From: Dipteronia dyeriana
Lineage: Eukaryota; Streptophyta; Magnoliopsida; Sapindales; Sapindaceae
Assembly (NCBI GenBank): GCA_032871835.1
Contig: CM065297.1
Span: forward strand, 90,913,052-90,977,051
DNA: 64,000 nt
Direction of reading: 5' to 3'
The translations under genes and the position numbers were made by a program. The notes under the pieces are model-generated. The model searched no databases and was not told the DNA's origin. It saw only the letters and a program-made list of their open reading frames with translations. This document shows, one piece after another, positions 38,755 to 51,939 of this stretch; the first letter of the stretch is position 1; each line of letters begins with the position of its first letter.

Positions 38755-41249
38755 ATACTCCCAAACCTATCTTTTGCTCGTCCTTGAGCAAAACTAGAAC
38801 GAAAAACACTCAAACACTCAAACAAAATAAACATGTTTTAAAAATAAGCTAGACTAGGCCACTTTCGTAGGAAACACGATGGCACTTAGCACGTGTCACA
38901 AGCCTTTCAACCACTAGGCGATCTCTAAATGGAGAAGTTTTGTCTTCTGAGGGCTTACAGATACGAATACCCACAATATATTACTCTGCAAGAAAGTTGA
39001 GATGCAATCCAAACATACAACATAAAGACAACACATGCATGCTAGTATCTCAAATATACCAATCAATAACAATGCTTCACACAATGTAAGTATGCCAACA
39101 CTTAGGATTTTTTTCGGTTCACAAAACAACTACACTCGAATGCTTAAGATAAAATTCGTCTCGACTCTAATCCACAGCGGATTTCAGTCATATTTTTTTC
39201 ACTCAGAATCTAGGCGATCACTCTCTAGCAAACACATGTGATTTGGAAGTTCTGTTAATGGAATCTAATATATTGCATATGAGTATATTCAATGAAGCAA
39301 ATTTTATAGTGATAGATCTCATAGAAAGAATTTAAATGTTATGAGCATGAAAAGAGCATGCATTGACTCATATTCCCAATATAGACTTTCTAAGAGATCA
39401 AATAGACTTTCCCTCACTTGTATTGGGGCCAAGGTGATTTGTGGAGGTGTATGGGGTGGAAGATATGGTAATAGCGGGAAGGATAAAGTCATTAACCATG
39501 TCAGGGTGTTATTACATTACAATACTTTGGTTAGCTCTAAACTACATTAAATTACAAGTGTCTAGGCTATACACTTTACACTGCACAGTTGTGCTACATT
39601 TGTACTCATTTGTGAGTAACTTGACATTAGAAAAACTTTCAGGCTTAAGTGTTTATAATTCACACTCATTATTTTTTTTAAGCCCTTGCCTTTGCACATT
39701 TACACATAATTTCCTAAGTACACATTTACAAAATTTAGAGCAAAATATAATTTCTCTAAAGCTATACGTCTTTACATGATCAATAACTAGGGTATGGCTT
39801 GTGTTTGGGTTGGAAGGTCTATGTAGGTTTAGTGTTTGGCCTCAAATTTTTTTAATGTAAGCACACATAGGGACGTGGGAGTGTTTGGGCTATTTATGAA
39901 GTTAAAGAACACACTCAAGTTCAAAATCATTTCTACAAGTCCATCTAACAAGGGAATATAAATCTCAACAAGCAATTCACATGATAAAGTTCTATAACAA
40001 TCAATGCAAATTTGAAGTACAATGAGATCACAGTTAAGAACAAAATCGAAAAGTGTTTAGAGAGTAGAAACAAAACCCACAAGTTTTGCTTTTTAGGCTT
40101 ACATGTAACTCACATGTAGTCTTCACTATTTTCCTAAGCTAAACAAGCAAAGAGTTCTATCCACCTCAACATCAAAAGATTGGTACTGTACAAGCAAATT
40201 TAATTGATGCACGGAGCTAAAAACATACAATACATGTCTCTACCGGCACATAACAGAAAGCCACTCAACACCAAAAATTTCAAAAACTATCGAAATTTAA
40301 ATTTGTACAATGTCCACTCTTTGGTGCATATTTAAAAAAAAAACATGAAATCATCTAATAAAATTTTTACACGATCAAGTAGACATAAATACACACTTTT
40401 CATTTATAAAATATTTCAAAATTTGAATTGAAAAAGTGTGAAAATGGACGGTGAAAACAATGCAAGTGCAGTTTCGAAAAACATGGCATCCCCCTTGACC
40501 TTTGGTCGAAGAAATGATCATAACTTTTAAACCACTGCCAATTTTTTTTGTTCTTTACAATTCAGAATCGTAATGAAAAATTGAAGAACATATCGTGGGC
40601 GGAAAAAATAATTTCCTCACCGATTAGTACGGTTTTAAAGAAACATTTACCACAAAAATATTCAAAACAGGGCATTTTTTTACAGAGATTTGAAATTTTT
40701 CTAAAACAAACACCCTAAGATCTAAGCATAACACAAATTCACTCTTAGATCTAAACAAAAATTAAATTAATAGAAAATAAGCAAATCATTCCTAACATTA
40801 AGCACATGGGCAGTTTCTGCCCAAGTCGACAACTACTCTATAAGCACTCAAAATTTAAGTTCAAAATTTAGAGGATACCTCTTGTGGCTGTAACCACATG
40901 GTTTTTGTGGCGCTGTCATTTCACTTGAAGAGTTGTTGCAGTTCGATAGGTGCACACCTAGCTCTTAAGAGTCGTGTGGTCTTTCCAACCTGATAGTTTT
41001 TGTTTATTATCTAAGAACAACTCAAAAAGAAATCAAATGCATATGCTATAAATAAAATAACAAAACATGACTAACAACTCCCAAAACCTAGCCTAAACAT
41101 TGTTGTGCACACAATGAAAGACATGAGTAAAAGAGATTCTTATTTTCAACATAACAATATACTCTGCAAAGCAATAAAAAGCAGCAAAAAAGAAGCTAAA
41201 ACTATCAACAATCAGTGAATGCGCTACCTCCCCGACAGAGTCTCCAATT
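38755..41249 (-). other. LARD internal non-coding region
   Basis: About 2.5 kb between the LTRs. All frames are short and unlike known proteins. It holds the primer-binding site at its high end and a G-rich tract at its low end. Confidence 0.85.
41229..41246 (-). other. Primer-binding site of the LARD
   Basis: On minus, TGGAGACTCTGTCGGGGA starts three bases after the LTR. It resembles the TGGCGACTC-type sites of Ty3/gypsy elements, suggesting a gypsy origin. Confidence 0.7.
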
Positions 41250-41471
41250 TGATGGACATGTCGTTGCAGTGTTATCAAATATGAACATTTAAGTTCGGCC
41301 TCGTAAGGGCACAAGTCACGGAGACTAGTACAGCGACAAGCAAGGGATCATTCTATTGGGAGGTGATATTCACCGGCCGTCTCTCAGTTCCAACTATTAT
41401 TACAGCACGCCTAGAGGACTCATGTGTTGCATATGCAGAAAAATGAATAATAATATAACTAAATAAATTGC

Positions 41472-41521
<50 letters not shown>

Positions 41522-43427
41522 GATAGATGGAATGGATATATGCATGAAATGTGGTTACACGCTACTTACGACTCAACCTTGACAATCCTCCTAATTATGT
41601 GCTAGACTCACCTAATCTCTCAAATGTGCAAGTATATCATAGGCTCGTATCCCTTTAAGTAATCTCTAATCTCTCTCTATTTCTTAGAGAAAGCATCCAT
41701 ATATACCCCGAAATCTCTCTCAAGCAATCCAGACAATATACATGAATCCATTAAGCTTTTGGAATACTAAATCGAACCCCATACGCTTGAGTAAGCCTAG
41801 TGGTTTTAGCACTTTATAGTCAAGCATAGTGAATGTTTATCTAATCATTTGCAAATACGTCACCTCTAGTTTCATAGCATTAAACCATATATCAATTACA
41901 AAGTGATCAAGCAAGTAAAGGCTTTAAGCACTCAAAACATCCATATAACAACACAAGCACAAGAAAAATGTTGGTGGCTTTCACTTATAGGTCAAGGATT
42001 CGATTTAGTCAACTCCCTAGGATGACTAAACATGGGAAACAAGTTTACCTAACAACTACATACAACAATGTGATTGTTATATCATTAAGAACATTCAATT
42101 TAGGTTAAAGGTTCATTCTCTTGATTTGAGAATATTTTTCACAATCAATTCATCACCCAATACGGCTAAGGAAGGGCAATTGTGTCCTAAAAGGACCCAT
42201 TAAGTACAAGAAAATAAACCAAGATCAATTTAGCACCTCGATGCATGAACTACCTTTTCTACTCTTTGGGGAAAAAATCTCCAGTCACTCAAATCATTCT
42301 ATACATGGTATTTAAAGTCATCCACCAATCAATTAACAATTATGAGCATCTAATTCCTACTCTAAATTATAGCTACTCATAAACCTAATCATGGACACAT
42401 ATTGATTTCTAATAATCCATACATATACATATCATAATAAGAGCATAAATCATATAAAACCAAGAGCAAAACAAAACCTAAACGAATTTAAATACAAAAT
42501 ACATGTATATTGCACATGTGAAGGTTTACAATATTCCCAAATCGGGGTTACACATTAAAGAAGCAAGAAATACAAAGAATTGAGTAAATAAGAGCAAACC
42601 CATGAAAAAAACTCCTCCAAAGATGCTCCAAGTCTTCCTAGTTCAAATTTGGCTCCTACTTCCTTGCAGTCAAGTCTAAAATGGATGGAGAAAGTTTATA
42701 GTGGTATGGTAGAGGTGAATGGTGAGCTCCCATGGAGGAAATCCTCCATGGGAGCTTGGATCACACCTTATTTGTTGAGAAGATCAAGAAAATGGAAGAG
42801 AGAAGAGAATAGGCATGAAAAGGGGAAAAAAGAGGAAGAGAAATCCTTTTAGAATGAATAGAAAATGGGGTATTTATAGTGTGGGAGGTATGGGCAAGAT
42901 ATTGGGGTGAAAAGACAAGAATACTCCTCTGAAAATTACTGAAAATTGCATTTCTGGGCCATCAAGCGGTACGTCACTCGGTACGCATCAACAAGCGTAC
43001 CACAGATCACTTTTGGTGCTCTTTGACAATTATTGCGGTACGTAACTTGGTCTCATGCGGTTACGAACCGCCCAACCCTGTGCACCGTTACGAAAATAGC
43101 CATAACATCCTCCAAAAACCTTAGAATCATGATCTGTAAAGTGAGTTAGAAAGTAGACATCCAGGACTTTCAGAAAAGTTGTTATGGACAACGTAATTCA
43201 ATCAGAGGAGGGAGATATGACCTTCCATAGTTGGATGTTCTGCACAAACCACTCCAATTTCAACTCTTTTAATCTCCAAAACTCTTCAATTAAGCTCAAA
43301 TACCTTCTGTATGGAACATGTACCTATACAAGGTTTACAAACACATCCAATACCAAAATATGCTTGAAAACAATAACAAAAATCGGGAAATGGGAACCTC
43401 AAATAGGTATATAAATCCTTCCAATCA
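41250..43427 (-). repeat. 5' LTR of the LARD
   Basis: 2,178 bp, in element orientation starts TGATTGGAAGG and ends CATGTCCATCA. It differs from the other LTR by a (TA)n expansion at 41475-41519 and a hairpin-forming insertion at 42725-42756. Confidence 0.92.
42725..42756. repeat. Perfect hairpin in one LARD LTR
   Basis: AGCTCCCATGGAGGA and its exact reverse complement are separated by two bases. The sister LTR has no such sequence at the matching place (around 38072-38085). Confidence 0.92.
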
Positions 43428-43980
43428 CTCAACACCTAAATGGGTCATTGCATCCCCTCCCGTAATAGCCTCAATCAACTTAGCAATATTCAGGAATGCC
43501 CTTTCCATGCTTTTTTCAAACACATCGATGATGTCTGCTGCTGTTAAAATGGCATTCCTCTTTCTTTTCCGCTTTGATGTTTGTTATGTTTTTTGGTCAG
43601 AAGAAGCAGAGACAACATTTGAGGTAGGGTGGGCATTTTTTTTTGGTTGGCCCTACCCGACCCGACCCGGAAATGGCAGGTTGGCTGATAAAAATAAGGC
43701 TCCGTCCTACAGCTGTTTTTTTGCCTGTTTTCGTTTTTATTTTCCAAAAAATATTTTGAAAACGCGTTCGTTAACCGTATTTCATTTTATTTTCGAAAAA
43801 AATAAAATGAAAAACAAACCTTTATTAAAAGTGAAAGATTTGAAAGTTGTTTTCTAAATTTGAAAAACGATTTGAAAAACAAAATTATATATATATATAT
43901 ATATGTGCGGGTGTGTGTGTGTGAGCGTTGCTCACTGTCAACACTTTCAGCTCAAACCGACACTTTCTCTTAACTCTCAG

Positions 43981-44381
43981 GTGGTGTTTGGTTGGGTGGA
44001 ATGGAATGGAAAGAAATTCATTCCATTTGTTTGGTTTGTTAAATGTTAATGGAATGAGCATTCCATTGGAATGAAGATTCCACCATTTTGGTGGAATGGG
44101 CATTCCATTCAAAAACCAATGGAATGCCCATCCCATTCCATTAACACATTTTCTCTTCCAAAAATAACCTTCTATACTCCAACTTTATTCCAAAAATACC
44201 ATCATTTCCAATAATAATATATATATATATATTATATTATATTATATTATATTATCATAATATACTGTTATATAATATATATATTATATTATATATAATG
44301 TATACGTAATATGTATTATAATATATATATATATTCATATATTATATAATATATGATATATATATTATAGGTATTATACAT

Positions 44382-44421
<40 letters not shown>

Positions 44422-45315
44422 TATATTATACAAAATATATTATTATTATTAGTATTTATAATAAATATTATATATATACTATATAATTTATACTTTTATA
44501 TTTTATTGCTATTATCCAAAATATATATTATATTTTTTAATTATTTATATTATATATTATATATTATTATATTACATAATATATATATATATATACATTT
44601 ATATAATACTATATAATATTTTTATATATAATAATATTAATATGAATAATATCAATATTTCTAATATATAATATATATTATATTATATAAAAAAAATATA
44701 ATAATATTTATAATATATTTTATTATTATTATCCAAATTGAACATCATATTTTCTAATTATATATATTATTTTATTATACATAATATATATATATATATA
44801 TACACAATATGTAATAATATGTAATAATATATAATATTTATATATTTAATAAATATTATATGAATTATATATATTTATATGATATATATTATATAATATA
44901 TAATAGTATTAATATTACTAACATATAATATAATATAGAAATATATAATATATATTGTAATTATATATATTGTATATTATAATAATATATAAATATATAT
45001 AATATATAATATGTTATATGTTATAATATATATATATATATAATATTATATTATGTATACTTTTATATTTTATTATTATTATCATCCATAATATATACTG
45101 TTATTATAAATTTTTTGTAGTTATGGTAATTTTGGTCAAAATACAGTTGATTCCATTCCATTCAGTTGTTAACCAAATAAAATATTACTGATTCAGATAT
45201 TGATTCTAAAGTCTCAATCAAACAAAGAAATCAGTTTTCCATTCATTTCCATTCCAATTCTCATTCTCATTACCATTCCAATTCCCATTCCACCATGGTA
45301 ACCAAGTGCCACATC
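43981..45315. mobile_element. Inverted-repeat element with an extreme AT-rich core
   Basis: Left GTGGTGTTTGGTTGGG, inverted right GATGTGGCACTTGGTTACC, with GGAATGG-rich subterminal sequence on both sides. Flanked by 9-bp direct repeats AACTCTCAG (43972-43980, 45316-45324). The middle (44210-45110) is nearly pure A/T. Superfamily is unclear; a 9-bp duplication would suit a Mutator-like MITE. Confidence 0.7.
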
Positions 45316-45324
45316 AACTCTCAG

Positions 45325-48300
45325 CTCTCTGAACTCAGGTATGTTTTCTTCTTCGTCTTTTTCTACAGATCTTCTTCTTCTTCTTCTTCTTCTTCTTCTT
45401 CTTCTTCTTCTTCATCATCGGATCTTCTTCTTCCTCTGCTTCAGATTGTCTTTTTCTTCATCTGCTTCAGATCGTCTTGTTGTTGTTGTTGTTATTCTTT
45501 CTCTTCTTTTTCGTGTTCTTCCTCTTCTTCAGATTATATCTTCTTCTTCTTCTATTTTTTATTTATCAATTTTTTAATTTACGAAAAACTGGAATTATTG
45601 TTGATTGACTTGGATATATGTAGATCTAAGTAATTTTTTAATTATTTGTCTTTCTAAAACCGAAATTAATTAATGTAATCCTTTTAAAAATATTGCAGTG
45701 ATTATTGGGAAAAATTGTTGTGGAAGACTGAAAGCCCTCTAGTTTCTCAGTCAGTCACTCAAGTAATTAGTTGATTTTGTTCTTTTTTTTTTCCAATGGC
45801 TTTATCTGCTATGTTTTGTTTTGTTGTCAATGTATTTTGATTTAATCAAACAAGTATATATTAGACTATGAGAGCTAGCATGTTGTGTTCTATGTTGCTG
45901 GTATTGTTGTGTCTGGTGTGTTTTTGGGCTTGTGTTCGTTTTGTTTGTTGTGTGGTTGTAGGGTGTGTGGTTTTGTGTTGTCTGGTGTCTGGTGTCTTGG
46001 ATTGGTGGCCATGTTTCCGGTGGTTTGTCTCTTGTTTTGTTGTGTTGTTTTCCTTACTGTTTTGGGGCTCATCTGTTAGCCTTTTGGCTTTAAAAAAAAA
46101 AAAGAGCTAGCATGTTACGAGAGTGGAACTGAGACTTATCTACCAACCTGAAAACTTCATCTTCTCCCACTAAAATATTTATATAAATATATGTACAGAT
46201 TTGTTATATTATAATTCTTTTTGTATCCAATAGCTGTGTAAAAGTATATATAATATACTTTGATGGGTTTATTTTTTCATATTTTTATTGGGATTTATGT
46301 GGGGGCACCAAAAGGTCCAAAATGAAAAAAAATGAGGTGTTTTTGATGGAAACCCAATACCTGGTTGGTGATTATATGGTGAAATTTGGTATCATATATG
46401 ATTCCACCTATACAGATCTGTTGTTGTTTTTGTTTTTGTTTTATGAGATGTCTATATTTGGAGCAGTTGCAGATGATATATTTGGCAATCATACAAGTAC
46501 ATGGTGTGCTAAAATGGACTGTACTTTGATATTTGCTTTGTCTGTGTTGTGTTATGTTGTGTCCCTTTGTTGTCTTGGTCCTGTGTGGTTGTGCCCCTGT
46601 GGGTTCAGATGCGTAGATGGTCATGTTTGGGGTTTTACACTGAATTCTAATAGAATTTGTCAGTTTAATAATTTCATGTCCTCATTTGGTCAATTTTATG
46701 TGGCAAAGAGTATAAATAAATTCACTGAGCTCAAATTTCATTGCCTATTTTTGTGGTTTTTCAAATTGTCTAATTAGGTAATTAAGCGTCGATTTTGTTT
46801 ATTAATGTGGCAGCTTTGACTTGAGTTTCTAACTTGAATGACTATTTACTGACTAAGGGATTTATGTTTGTTAAGGTTGTTGTGAAAGAGACAACATTAA
46901 AGAAGAAGAAATATAGAACAAGTAGTATAAGCAAAACGAATTAGAATTTAGAGACATCATTAATTAAAATAGCACTAAAAAACAGTCAAATGAATAGAGA
47001 ATTGTTGAGAAATTGAGAATGATTTGGTTAAATGACTTGGCATGTGTATAGACAAATTGATAAATATTTTGGAAGATAAGGCAGTTTCCTATACCAAATA
47101 ATTCGCAGTCATGAATGACAGTGATTATATATCTATCCAACCAAATATATTGTCAAAGCAACTTGATACTGTTAGTGTTATCAAGTGGGCAAGTATTTGA
47201 GAAATATCAACAATCGCTTTCTACTTATGGTTTTATAGAAAAGTAGTCATGTTTTTCTTTTCATGATCAACTACATAAGTAAACCCATATAACTTTTTTT
47301 TTATCCAATATAAATGAGAAATTAAAAAAAAGAAGGTAAAAAAGATATTTCTGGCCATTAATTCTGAACAGACCCACTACCCAGATTACACGAGTAGAAA
47401 TTACAAATGTCCATAAGCAACTACATTGTAGGTCTTGGAAGAGCAATAATAATTTTGAGAATTGTTGTAAGCAAGAGCTATAAATGCATTTCTAGTTGGG
47501 AATGAGAATGATTTGGGAATTGATTTTCTAAGGAATTTATTGAATTATATTATTATTATTATTATTATTATTTGCTGCTTCTGCTTCTGCTTTTGCTTTT
47601 ATCCGTTTATATCACATGAGAGTTGCATTGTATTCTAACAATCCACGTGAAAGCACCTGTCTGCAACACTCTTTCGCCTTTTCACTTTAGCTTTTCATTT
47701 TGATTTTTTGGCTCTCCACTTAATTATACATAAGATATTATTATTATGTTTATGTTGAATTGTTGAAAGTACAATAATAATAATAATAATAATCGGAGAT
47801 GTCACAGTTGTGTCTATACTATTTTTCGATTCATGATTTGAGCAGATCATATGATCATATATCCATCTAGGCCCCTCCTGTTTTTATTTTGATTATTAAT
47901 TAGGAGGTGAAATCATAAACTAAAACACTTAATTCTCATCACAAACTCTCAAAGTTTCTCTGCTTTATACACATTTGAAGTCATGTTTTCTTATTTTTAA
48001 TGGCTCATGTGATGAGCACAACTTGTCTATAAATATACAAAATATAATTGTGCTCTTTACTTGCATTAGCAGTAGTTTTGCCCAGAATGACATATATGTA
48101 TAGGAAGGTGACAAATTTCACTCAAGAGTCAAGAGTGAAGGAAATGAAAATCTGATTGATACCCATTTGGGCAACCAGCTCATGTTAGTAGAGTTGTCGG
48201 TTTAAAATTTAAAACGTTGTAGCAGTATGATGTTGATGGGATTTTTGTATGTTAGAGTTGAAATTCTATAGCTACAATTTTTTTTCCCTATATAGTTGAA

Positions 48301-48467
48301 TTGCAATGGTTCATGGTAATCCACCTTGGATTTATTTATTTATTTTCAAAAATATTTTATTTGTATTGCTCTACTTGAGTGTTGTTTTTTATTCTATTGT
48401 TCTATTGTTCTATTGTTCTATTTTGAGGGTTTGTTTTTATTTAAATGTTCTTAAAACAGCAAGTATA
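45325..48467. other. Harbinger internal non-coding region
   Basis: Holds a (CTT)n run at 45371-45412, a TG-rich stretch at 45885-46075, and (TTA)n/(AAT)n runs near 47550 and 47770. No conserved protein frame. It probably contains the ORF1 promoter and leader. Confidence 0.65.
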
Positions 48468-49467
48468 ATGGAACCCGTTGATGTTGATGTCAATGTTGAC
48501 AAAAAGGCCGAATGGTCTACAAGAAATGATGTTATTTTTATTCGCATATTCCATGACCATGTAAAAAAAGGTGATTTACAGACATCTACATTCAATAAAA
48601 GGGTTTGGTCAACAATAGGTGATGAGCTTTTCCAACAAACCAAAAAACGATTCACGATTTTTCAATTGAAGTCAAAATTTAATCGTTTGCATAAAAAACA
48701 TCGTGAGTTTTCTGATTTGATTGCACACACCGGATTTGGTTGGGATCCTATATCAAACACTGTGACAGCAAATGAAGCTGTTTGGGCTGAATACATTAAG
48801 GTAGTGATTTTTGAAATAATATCTATTAAATTTTTTATATTATTGATATGTAATTTATTTTTTATTTTATTGACAAAGAGTGTCAACAGTGAAACCATAT
48901 CGAAAGAAAGGGTTAGATCATTATGAAATTATTGGGGACATTTTTAATACTACTACAGCAACTGAACAATTAAGCTTTTCCTCTAGCCAAGTTCATTTGC
49001 CTTCAGACGAGGATCGTGAAGTAGAGGAGAATTTTATTAACTCTGGAGTTCATGTTAATGTTGATGTTGAGGCTGGGAATGATGATGATGATGATGATGA
49101 TGATGACGGGGTTGAACTAACTGAAGTTTCTAACAAAAAGAAAGCAAAGATGGCTCGTCGGTCATTCAGTTCTTCTAGCAATCGTCATAAGTATAAATAG
49201 GAGAGCATGGATACTTATTTTGAAACTGCTCAAGAAGTTATGCATGCTAGATTGGAGAAAGTTAAGGTCAAAAGTGCCGAGTCCACCGTCAAAAGTTGTG
49301 AACAATTTTCTGTCACCGAATGTATGGAGGCTTTGGAAAGCTTGGGAGATATTGATGGTGATACATTTAACAAGTTTTTGGAGAGGATAGTACCATGAGT
49401 TGAATGGAGGAAGTCTTTTCTAGCTATGAGTGAACAAAGGAAACGACAATGGTTACGTGGTTTGTAG
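48468..49467 (+). pseudogene. Harbinger ORF1, MYB/SANT-like DNA-binding protein (broken)
   Basis: ATG at 48468 opens MEPVDVDVNVDKKAEWSTRN. The MYB/SANT-like domain follows (KRVWSTIGDELFQQTKKRFT, QLKSKFNRLHKKHREFSDLI, TGFGWDPISNTVTANEAVWAEYIK). A GTAGTG donor after YIK at about 48801 starts a short intron. The second exon reads KPYRKKGLDHYEIIGDIF, an acidic Asp run, and a C-terminal helix region to SEQRKRQWLRGL. In-frame stops at 49198-49200 (TAG) and 49396-49398 (TGA) break it. The splice acceptor near 48878 does not restore the frame exactly, so a one-base shift is likely. In the family, ORF1 helps transposase bind DNA and enter the nucleus. Confidence 0.82.
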
Positions 49468-49838
49468 GATATGGCTCATGGGTAGATAGGATGTTATTTT
49501 GAACTTTATTTTCATTTCAACTTTGTTGTTGTGAACTTTGTTTGCAGATGTTGTTATTAACTTTAATGTTTAAGAATTTTGTTATGAACTTGGTTTTTAT
49601 TTATGGTGGTTGTGAACTTGGTTTAATGTTTATTGATGTTGCTGTGAATTTGGTTTAATTTTATGGTGGTTGTGAACTTGGTTGAATGTTTATTGATGTT
49701 GTTGTGAATTTGGTTTAAATTATAAGTCTCATTTTTTATTTGGTGAACTCATATTAAATTTTAAGTTTGTTGTTTATATTATTTAGTTTTTAATGTATTT
49801 CCAACTTACGACAGCTTTCCTTTTGTAAATAGGTCAAC

Positions 49839-51271
49839 ATGAACAATAATAATCAGAGTGATGATTCAGATACTGAATCGGATTTGGAGGCCGGACAACA
49901 AGAATTGGAGGCACTCGAATTGTTCAGTATGTTGAGGAGGGCTGAACATTGTGCATATATTGATAAAATGCCATGTTATACAGGTGGATTAACAGGATAT
50001 GCATTTGTACAAGAGTTGCTAAATGGTCATCCTGATAGAATGTATAACATGTTTCGTATGGATGCACATGTTTTTCTTAATTTATGTCAAACACTGGAGC
50101 AGTCATAATTATTGACAGATGATAGACATGTTACTATCATTGAGGCGGTGAGAATGTGTTTATATATTCTATCTCATGGGGCAGTAATACGAGTTGTTGC
50201 TGAGCGTTTTCAACGGTCGAAAGATACGGTGTATGGACAATTTAAACGCGTATTGAAGGGGCTATGTGGGCTTTCACCAAATATTATACGTGAACAAACT
50301 CGAGGACAACAACCGCCATCACTAGAGATTAGAGATAATCCAAATATTTATCCGTATTTTAAGGTAATTATTCTATTTTAATGCATAATATTTTTTCACA
50401 CTTCCATTTTTACTTAACTATATTACATTGATATATATATATATTGATGCAAACAATGTTAACATAAATTATTGATTAATTATTATGTAGAAATGTATTG
50501 GTACTATTGATGGAACACACATTTCAGCATGCGTACCGGCACATAAACAAAATTTGTATCGAGATAGAAAAGTCCAAGTTACTCAAAATATTATGTGTGT
50601 TTGTTCGTTTTGACATGATGTTCACATTTGTTTACATAGGTTGGGAAGGAACCGCTAACGATTCAAGGGTGTTTTTGGATGCAATTGGAAGACAAGAGAA
50701 CGGTTTTCCCCATCCTAATGAAGGTATGTATACCATTTAAGTAATTCACTATTTCGATTATTATAAAGTTTAATTATTATTTTTTATTCTTTCAGGATAT
50801 TATTATGTTGTCAATTCGGGATATATAAACATGCCAGGATTTTTAACACCTTACAGAGGTGAACGATATCATCTACATGATTATGAAGGACCAGAACGTG
50901 CACCAAGAGGTCCAAATGAGTTATTTAACTATAGACATTCATCATTACGAAATGTAATTGAACGGTGTTTCGGTGTTTTAAAGGCACGCTTCACTGTTTT
51001 GAAAAATATGCCTAATTACAAATTACGTAGGCAACGCCTCGTACCTATAGCATGTTGTGTATTACATAACTTTATTCGATCACAAGGTCGTGGTGATAGG
51101 ATGTTTAGGGAATACGAGAATGAAGATATGTTAATTGATGGAGAAGGAGAAGCAGAAAGTAGAACAATTCCTAATATTGACATATCTCTATCAAATGTAG
51201 TACTAATGACTAATGTTAGAGATGAAATTGCAAAACAAATGTGGAGAGATTGCTCACGCAATAGGAGGTGA
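49839..51271 (+). pseudogene. Harbinger DDE transposase (one stop, one lost catalytic Asp)
   Basis: Would cut and join the transposon ends. Exons 49839-50363, 50491-50723 and 50796-51271 with clean GT-AG introns and matching phases. N-terminal helix-turn-helix region (VVAERFQRSKDTVYGQFKRV). First catalytic Asp in IDGTH (50509-50511). The second, expected in V-D-(A/S)-G-Y, is Asn (VNSGY, codon 50813-50815). The Glu is in VIERCFGVLK (50960-50962), exactly 48 residues on, the DD48E spacing of PIF/Harbinger. A TAA at 50106-50108 interrupts exon 1. C-terminus ends REIA-like DEIAKQMWRD. Confidence 0.9.
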
Positions 51272-51541
51272 TGTTTTGTAATAGAAGGTGGTGTCTTCTG
51301 TAATTTATTCATGAACTTATATAATTAAATTATGTCAATGTTATGTTATGATATGAGAATTTTAAGAAAATATAAAAGTAATCTATGATTAAGGAAATTG
51401 ATAGTTATCTATTTTCTATGAATGCTAACAAAAAATTATCATACAATATTTTTTATAATTCAATTAAAAGTGATTGAATGGTCCGTAAATAATGAATAAA
51501 TTCAAATTATTATATTATTATAAACAATTGTATAATTATTT

Positions 51542-51594
<53 letters not shown>

Positions 51595-51939
51595 AATAAA
51601 TTATAAATTACAAATTTAAGTGTATGAAAATCAATATTACAACCTTATGAAGATATTGTAAAGAGATGGGAGAGTCATAATTACAAAAAAGTTCTTCAGT
51701 TTTTGGATGTTTCAGTTTTTCTACCGAACGTGTTTTTACTGTTTTTATTTTCAGAATTCAGTTTCCAGTGAAGCTATCAGACGCGTTTTTATTGTTTTCA
51801 TTTTCAGAATACAGCTTCCAGTATATATTACCAGACGCATTTTCTGAATTTGAAAATGTTTTTCAAAAACACTATTTTTATTTTCATTTTTATTTTAAAA
51901 AAAATAGCAACTGAAAAACGTTTACAGGACGAACCCTAA

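Larger units (their letters stand above)
36632..43427 (-). mobile_element. LARD-type LTR retrotransposon without coding capacity
   Basis: 6.8 kb, two about 2.1-2.2-kb LTRs around 2.5 kb of non-coding interior. A perfect 5-bp duplication CTCAA lies at 36627-36631 and 43428-43432. Orientation is minus because the primer-binding site follows the LTR at 41250-43427, and a G-rich tract (GGTTTGGGAGTAT on minus) precedes the other LTR. No gag or pol was found. Confidence 0.9.
43698..51936 (+). mobile_element. PIF/Harbinger transposon with ORF1 and DDE transposase
   Basis: Left terminus GGCTCCGTCC, right terminus GGACGAACCC, an imperfect inverted pair continuing inward (GTTTTT, TTGC). Target duplicate TAA at 43695-43697 and 51937-51939. 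Encodes a MYB/SANT-like ORF1 and a DDE_Tnp_4 transposase on plus. It inserted about 70 bp inside the hAT left end. Carries an inverted-repeat element at 43981-45315. Confidence 0.85.

Noticed and set aside
36632..43427. Segmental duplication of host DNA
   Set aside because: The TSD, primer-binding site and TG-type LTR starts identify a retrotransposon with two LTRs.
45868..46110. Cys/Val/Trp-rich frame in TG-rich DNA
   Set aside because: Composition explains it; overlapping frames exist on both strands and no motif is seen.
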